Assembly (NCBI GenBank): GCA_003530935.1
Contig: DPEO01000147.1
Span: forward strand, 5,644-22,455
Direction of reading: 5' to 3'
Origin: Desulfomicrobiaceae bacterium
GTDB lineage: Bacteria; Desulfobacterota; Desulfovibrionia; Desulfovibrionales; Desulfomicrobiaceae
Length of the DNA stretch: 16,812 nt
Shown here piece by piece: positions 14,870 to 16,812 of this stretch. The notes beneath the pieces are model-generated. The model ran no database searches and was not told the origin of the DNA. It worked only from the letters and a program-made list of their open reading frames with translations. Both the position numbers and the translations under genes were made by a program. The first letter of the stretch is position 1. Each line of letters opens with the position of its first letter.

Positions 14870-15391
14870 ATGGCCCGCACCATCCGCACCTATCCAGACC
14901 CGGTGCTCGCCCAAAAGGCCACGCCCATCGCCGAGGTCACGGAGGAGATCCGTCAGCTCGCCCACGAGATGCTCGAGCTCATGTACCAAAACGACGGCAT
15001 CGGCCTCGCCGCCCCCCAGGTGGGCGAGAGCGTCCGGTTGGTGACCATGGACCTCTCCGGTCCCAAGGAGCGCACGGCCCCGAGGGTCTTCGTCAACCCC
15101 GTACTCTCGGGGCACGCGGGGGAGGTGGACTCCGAAGAAGGCTGCCTCTCGGTGATCGGCTACCGCACCACCGTGCCCCGGGCCGAACGGGTGCACCTCT
15201 CGGCCACGGACCTGGACGGCAATCCCATTGAGGAAGACGCGGACGGACTGTTTGCCATTTGCCTGCAGCACGAAATCGACCATCTGGACGGGATCCTCTT
15301 CATCGACCGCATCAGCCGTCTCAAACGAACCCTCTACGAAAAACGGCTCCAAAAATGGCTCAAACAGAAAGAGCGCACCCCCTCCGAATAG
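14870..15391 (+). CDS. def: Peptide deformylase
   Basis: This 173-residue metalloenzyme removes the N-formyl group from nascent proteins. All three family motifs are present: GIGLAAPQVG at 43-52, EEGCLS at 89-94 with metal ligand Cys92, and CLQHEIDHLDG at 131-141 with metal ligands His134 and His138 and catalytic Glu135. The length is normal. It starts one base after the aspS stop, with AAGGAGG (14857-14863) embedded in the aspS end. Its last 37 bases overlap fmt, the gene for the enzyme that adds the formyl group it removes, so the two opposing activities are co-expressed. Confidence 0.98.
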   Translation: MARTIRTYPDPVLAQKATPIAEVTEEIRQLAHEMLELMYQNDGIGLAAPQVGESVRLVTMDLSGPKERTAPRVFVNPVLSGHAGEVDSEEGCLSVIGYRTTVPRAERVHLSATDLDGNPIEEDADGLFAICLQHEIDHLDGILFIDRISRLKRTLYEKRLQKWLKQKERTPSE

Positions 15392-16317
15392 CCTTCTTCG
15401 GCACCCCGAAGTTCGCGGCCACCGTGCTCCGGCACCTTGTGGCCTTTGACGGGGCCGAAGTGGTGGCTGCCGTCACCCAACCGGACCGCCCGTGCGGCCG
15501 CGGCCACCGCTGCCAGCCGCCGGCGGTGAAGGTCCTGGCCCTGGAGCACGCCATCCCCGTCCTCCAGCCCGAAACCCTCAAGACCCGGGAGGCGCAGCAG
15601 GCCCTCAAGGACCTGCAGGCGGACCTCTTCGTGGTGGTGGCCTACGGACTCATCCTGCCGCAGGCGGTGCTGGACATTGCCCCCCTTGGCGCCATCAACG
15701 TCCACGCATCGCTCCTTCCCGCCTACCGCGGAGCCGCCCCCATCCAGCGGGCCATCCAGGACGGCTGTCCGGTGACGGGGATCACCATCATGCAGATGGA
15801 CGCCGGCATGGACACCGGCGACATCCTCTTGCAGCGATCCCTGGCCATCGGCATCGACGACACCGCCGCCACCCTCCACGACGAACTGGCGGACATGGGC
15901 GGCCGGCTGCTGGTGGAGGCGCTGACGCGCCGCGCCCAAGGCCGCCTCATGCGGCTGCCCCAAGACCATGCGCGGGCAAGCTACGCCCCCAAACTGCGCA
16001 AGGAAGAAGGGCTTCTTGCCTGGGACCGGCCCGCCACCGTGGTGCATAACCACGTGCGGGCCTTCCACCCCTGGCCCGGCACCTGGTTTTTCTGGGAGCA
16101 CGAAGGCCGCCGTCTGCGCCTCAATATCCATCCCGGCCGCATCGGCGAAACGCTGCCGCCAGGGACCGCCCCGGGGACCATGCTCGGCGTGGACGGCGAT
16201 GCCCTGGCCATCGCCTGTGCCGACCGCGCCTACTTGGTTTCCCGCCTGACCCCGGAGGGGGGCAAGCCCATGACCGGCCGCGCCTTTGCCTGCGGGTATT
16301 TGCGGCTCTGTCTCTAA
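15355..16317 (+). CDS. fmt: Methionyl-tRNA formyltransferase
   Basis: This 320-residue enzyme formylates Met-tRNA-fMet using 10-formyl-THF. The N-terminal fold begins LRIAFFGTPKFAA. The active site shows Asn115 and His117 in INVHASLLP, then AYRGAAPIQRA, and Asp153 in MDAGMDTGDIL. The C-terminal OB-like domain starts at about 210 (SYAPKLRKEEGLLAW). The ORF is open back to 15259, but those codons lie inside def and are not conserved-looking. ATG at 15355 is the last start codon before the fold, giving 10 residues ahead of LRIAFFG. It has no clear ribosome binding site and lies inside def, so expression probably depends on translational coupling. Confidence 0.95.
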   Translation: MAQTERAHPLRIAFFGTPKFAATVLRHLVAFDGAEVVAAVTQPDRPCGRGHRCQPPAVKVLALEHAIPVLQPETLKTREAQQALKDLQADLFVVVAYGLILPQAVLDIAPLGAINVHASLLPAYRGAAPIQRAIQDGCPVTGITIMQMDAGMDTGDILLQRSLAIGIDDTAATLHDELADMGGRLLVEALTRRAQGRLMRLPQDHARASYAPKLRKEEGLLAWDRPATVVHNHVRAFHPWPGTWFFWEHEGRRLRLNIHPGRIGETLPPGTAPGTMLGVDGDALAIACADRAYLVSRLTPEGGKPMTGRAFACGYLRLCL

Positions 16318-16328
16318 GGGGGCGGAAC

Positions 16329-16812
16329 ATGCCCCGTACTCCGAGCACCTTCCCCGCACCTCCCCGGGCCCGCAAGCGCCTGTTCATCGGGCTCATCACC
16401 GGCTCTTCGATACTGGTGTGCCTCGTTCTGGTGGGGCTTTGGATCGTACCGGTGGTGGGGCTTGGCGCCATCCATCCCTTGGCCCCCTGGCTTTTGGGCG
16501 CGCTGGTGCTCACCGCCATCCTGGCCCTCAGTTGGGCGAGCCTCGCCTTGGTGCTCAACATCCTCCTCGGCCGGCCGGTGCTCGGCGGCAAACGCCTGCG
16601 CGGGGTGACGGTGCGGGTGTTCTTGCCCCTCATGACCATGCTGGGGCGCGTCCTGGGCATCCCCCCCAGGATGTCCAGGCCTCGTTTATCCGGGTGAACA
16701 ACGAACTCGTGAGCGCGGAAGGACTCCGCGTGCCCGCCGAACGCATCCTGGTGCTCGTCCCCCATTGCCTGCAGCAAAGCCGCTGCCCCCAACGCCTGAC
16801 CTACGACGTGGA
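16329..16812 (+). pseudogene. DUF116 membrane protein gene, frameshifted in a C7 tract and cut by the window end
   Basis: From ATG 16329 (ahead of it GGGGGCGG) the frame encodes two membrane helices (about residues 18-46 and 52-80) and then GRPVLGGKRLRGV and FLPLMTMLGRVLGIPP, typical of DUF116 proteins. It then runs out of family sequence and stops at 16695-16697. In another frame from 16670, DVQASFIRVNNELV continues to VLVPHCLQQSRCPQRLTYDV at the window edge without a stop, which is the expected continuation, including the first Cys residues of the DUF116 domain. One extra C in the run at 16661-16667 would join both halves (GIPPQDVQASF). The break may be a real mutation, slippage-regulated or a sequencing error. 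It follows fmt by 11 bp. Function of the family is unknown. Confidence 0.8.

Noticed and set aside
12958..14889. A 643-codon minus-strand open frame opposite aspS
   Set aside because: It is an antisense shadow of aspS; the product is Gly/His/Gln-rich with no recognisable fold.

Overview
The window is gene-dense, high-GC bacterial chromosome. Every gene longer than about 200 bp can be assigned to a known family. Gene content and order suggest a sulfate-reducing deltaproteobacterium of the Desulfovibrionales type: an FmdE/molybdopterin-binding fusion protein, a MobB-FeS / MoaD / E1-like trio next to rdgB and glmS, and a hisS-aspS-def-fmt-DUF116 run. This is a judgement from recalled gene neighbourhoods, not from a search. 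No rRNA, tRNA, CRISPR array, insertion sequence, phage gene or attachment site was seen. No gap between genes exceeds about 160 bp.

Layout. (1) Bases 2-1573 (+): 3' part of an FmdE-type gene whose start lies outside the window. It converges on (2) bases 3700-1673 (-), a methyl-accepting chemotaxis protein, with a GC-rich hairpin terminator between them. (3) Bases 11686-3856 (-): nine genes that nearly touch or overlap, in transcription order mobB-FeS, moaD-like, thiF/moeB-like, rdgB, glmS, N-acetylmuramoyl-L-alanine amidase, DUF554 membrane protein, single-domain response regulator, and receiver-histidine kinase hybrid. The widest internal gap is 70 bp, upstream of the response regulator. (4) Bases 11799-16812 (+): hisS, aspS, def, fmt and a DUF116 membrane protein. 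hisS and mobB are divergent across a 112-bp region.

How the genes fit together. Both metal-cofactor loci (the FmdE fusion and the mobB/moaD/thiF trio) point to molybdenum or tungsten pterin enzymes such as formate dehydrogenases or aldehyde oxidoreductases, but no such enzyme is encoded here. rdgB, glmS and the amidase are housekeeping functions: nucleotide-pool sanitation, amino-sugar supply and septal wall cleavage. The receiver plus receiver-kinase pair, and separately the MCP, are signalling modules. The + strand run on the right is a translation-initiation and aminoacylation cluster.

I found no clear undescribed system. The most useful leads are: a one-base frameshift in a C7 tract of the DUF116 gene; the MobB with a C-terminal four-cysteine Fe-S motif encoded beside a MoaD-like protein ending in GGG and an E1-like enzyme without the usual zinc cysteines; a kinase H-box with Ala in place of the normal acidic residue; a probable non-discriminating AspRS signature; and a short GAAA-tetraloop hairpin in the hisS leader.
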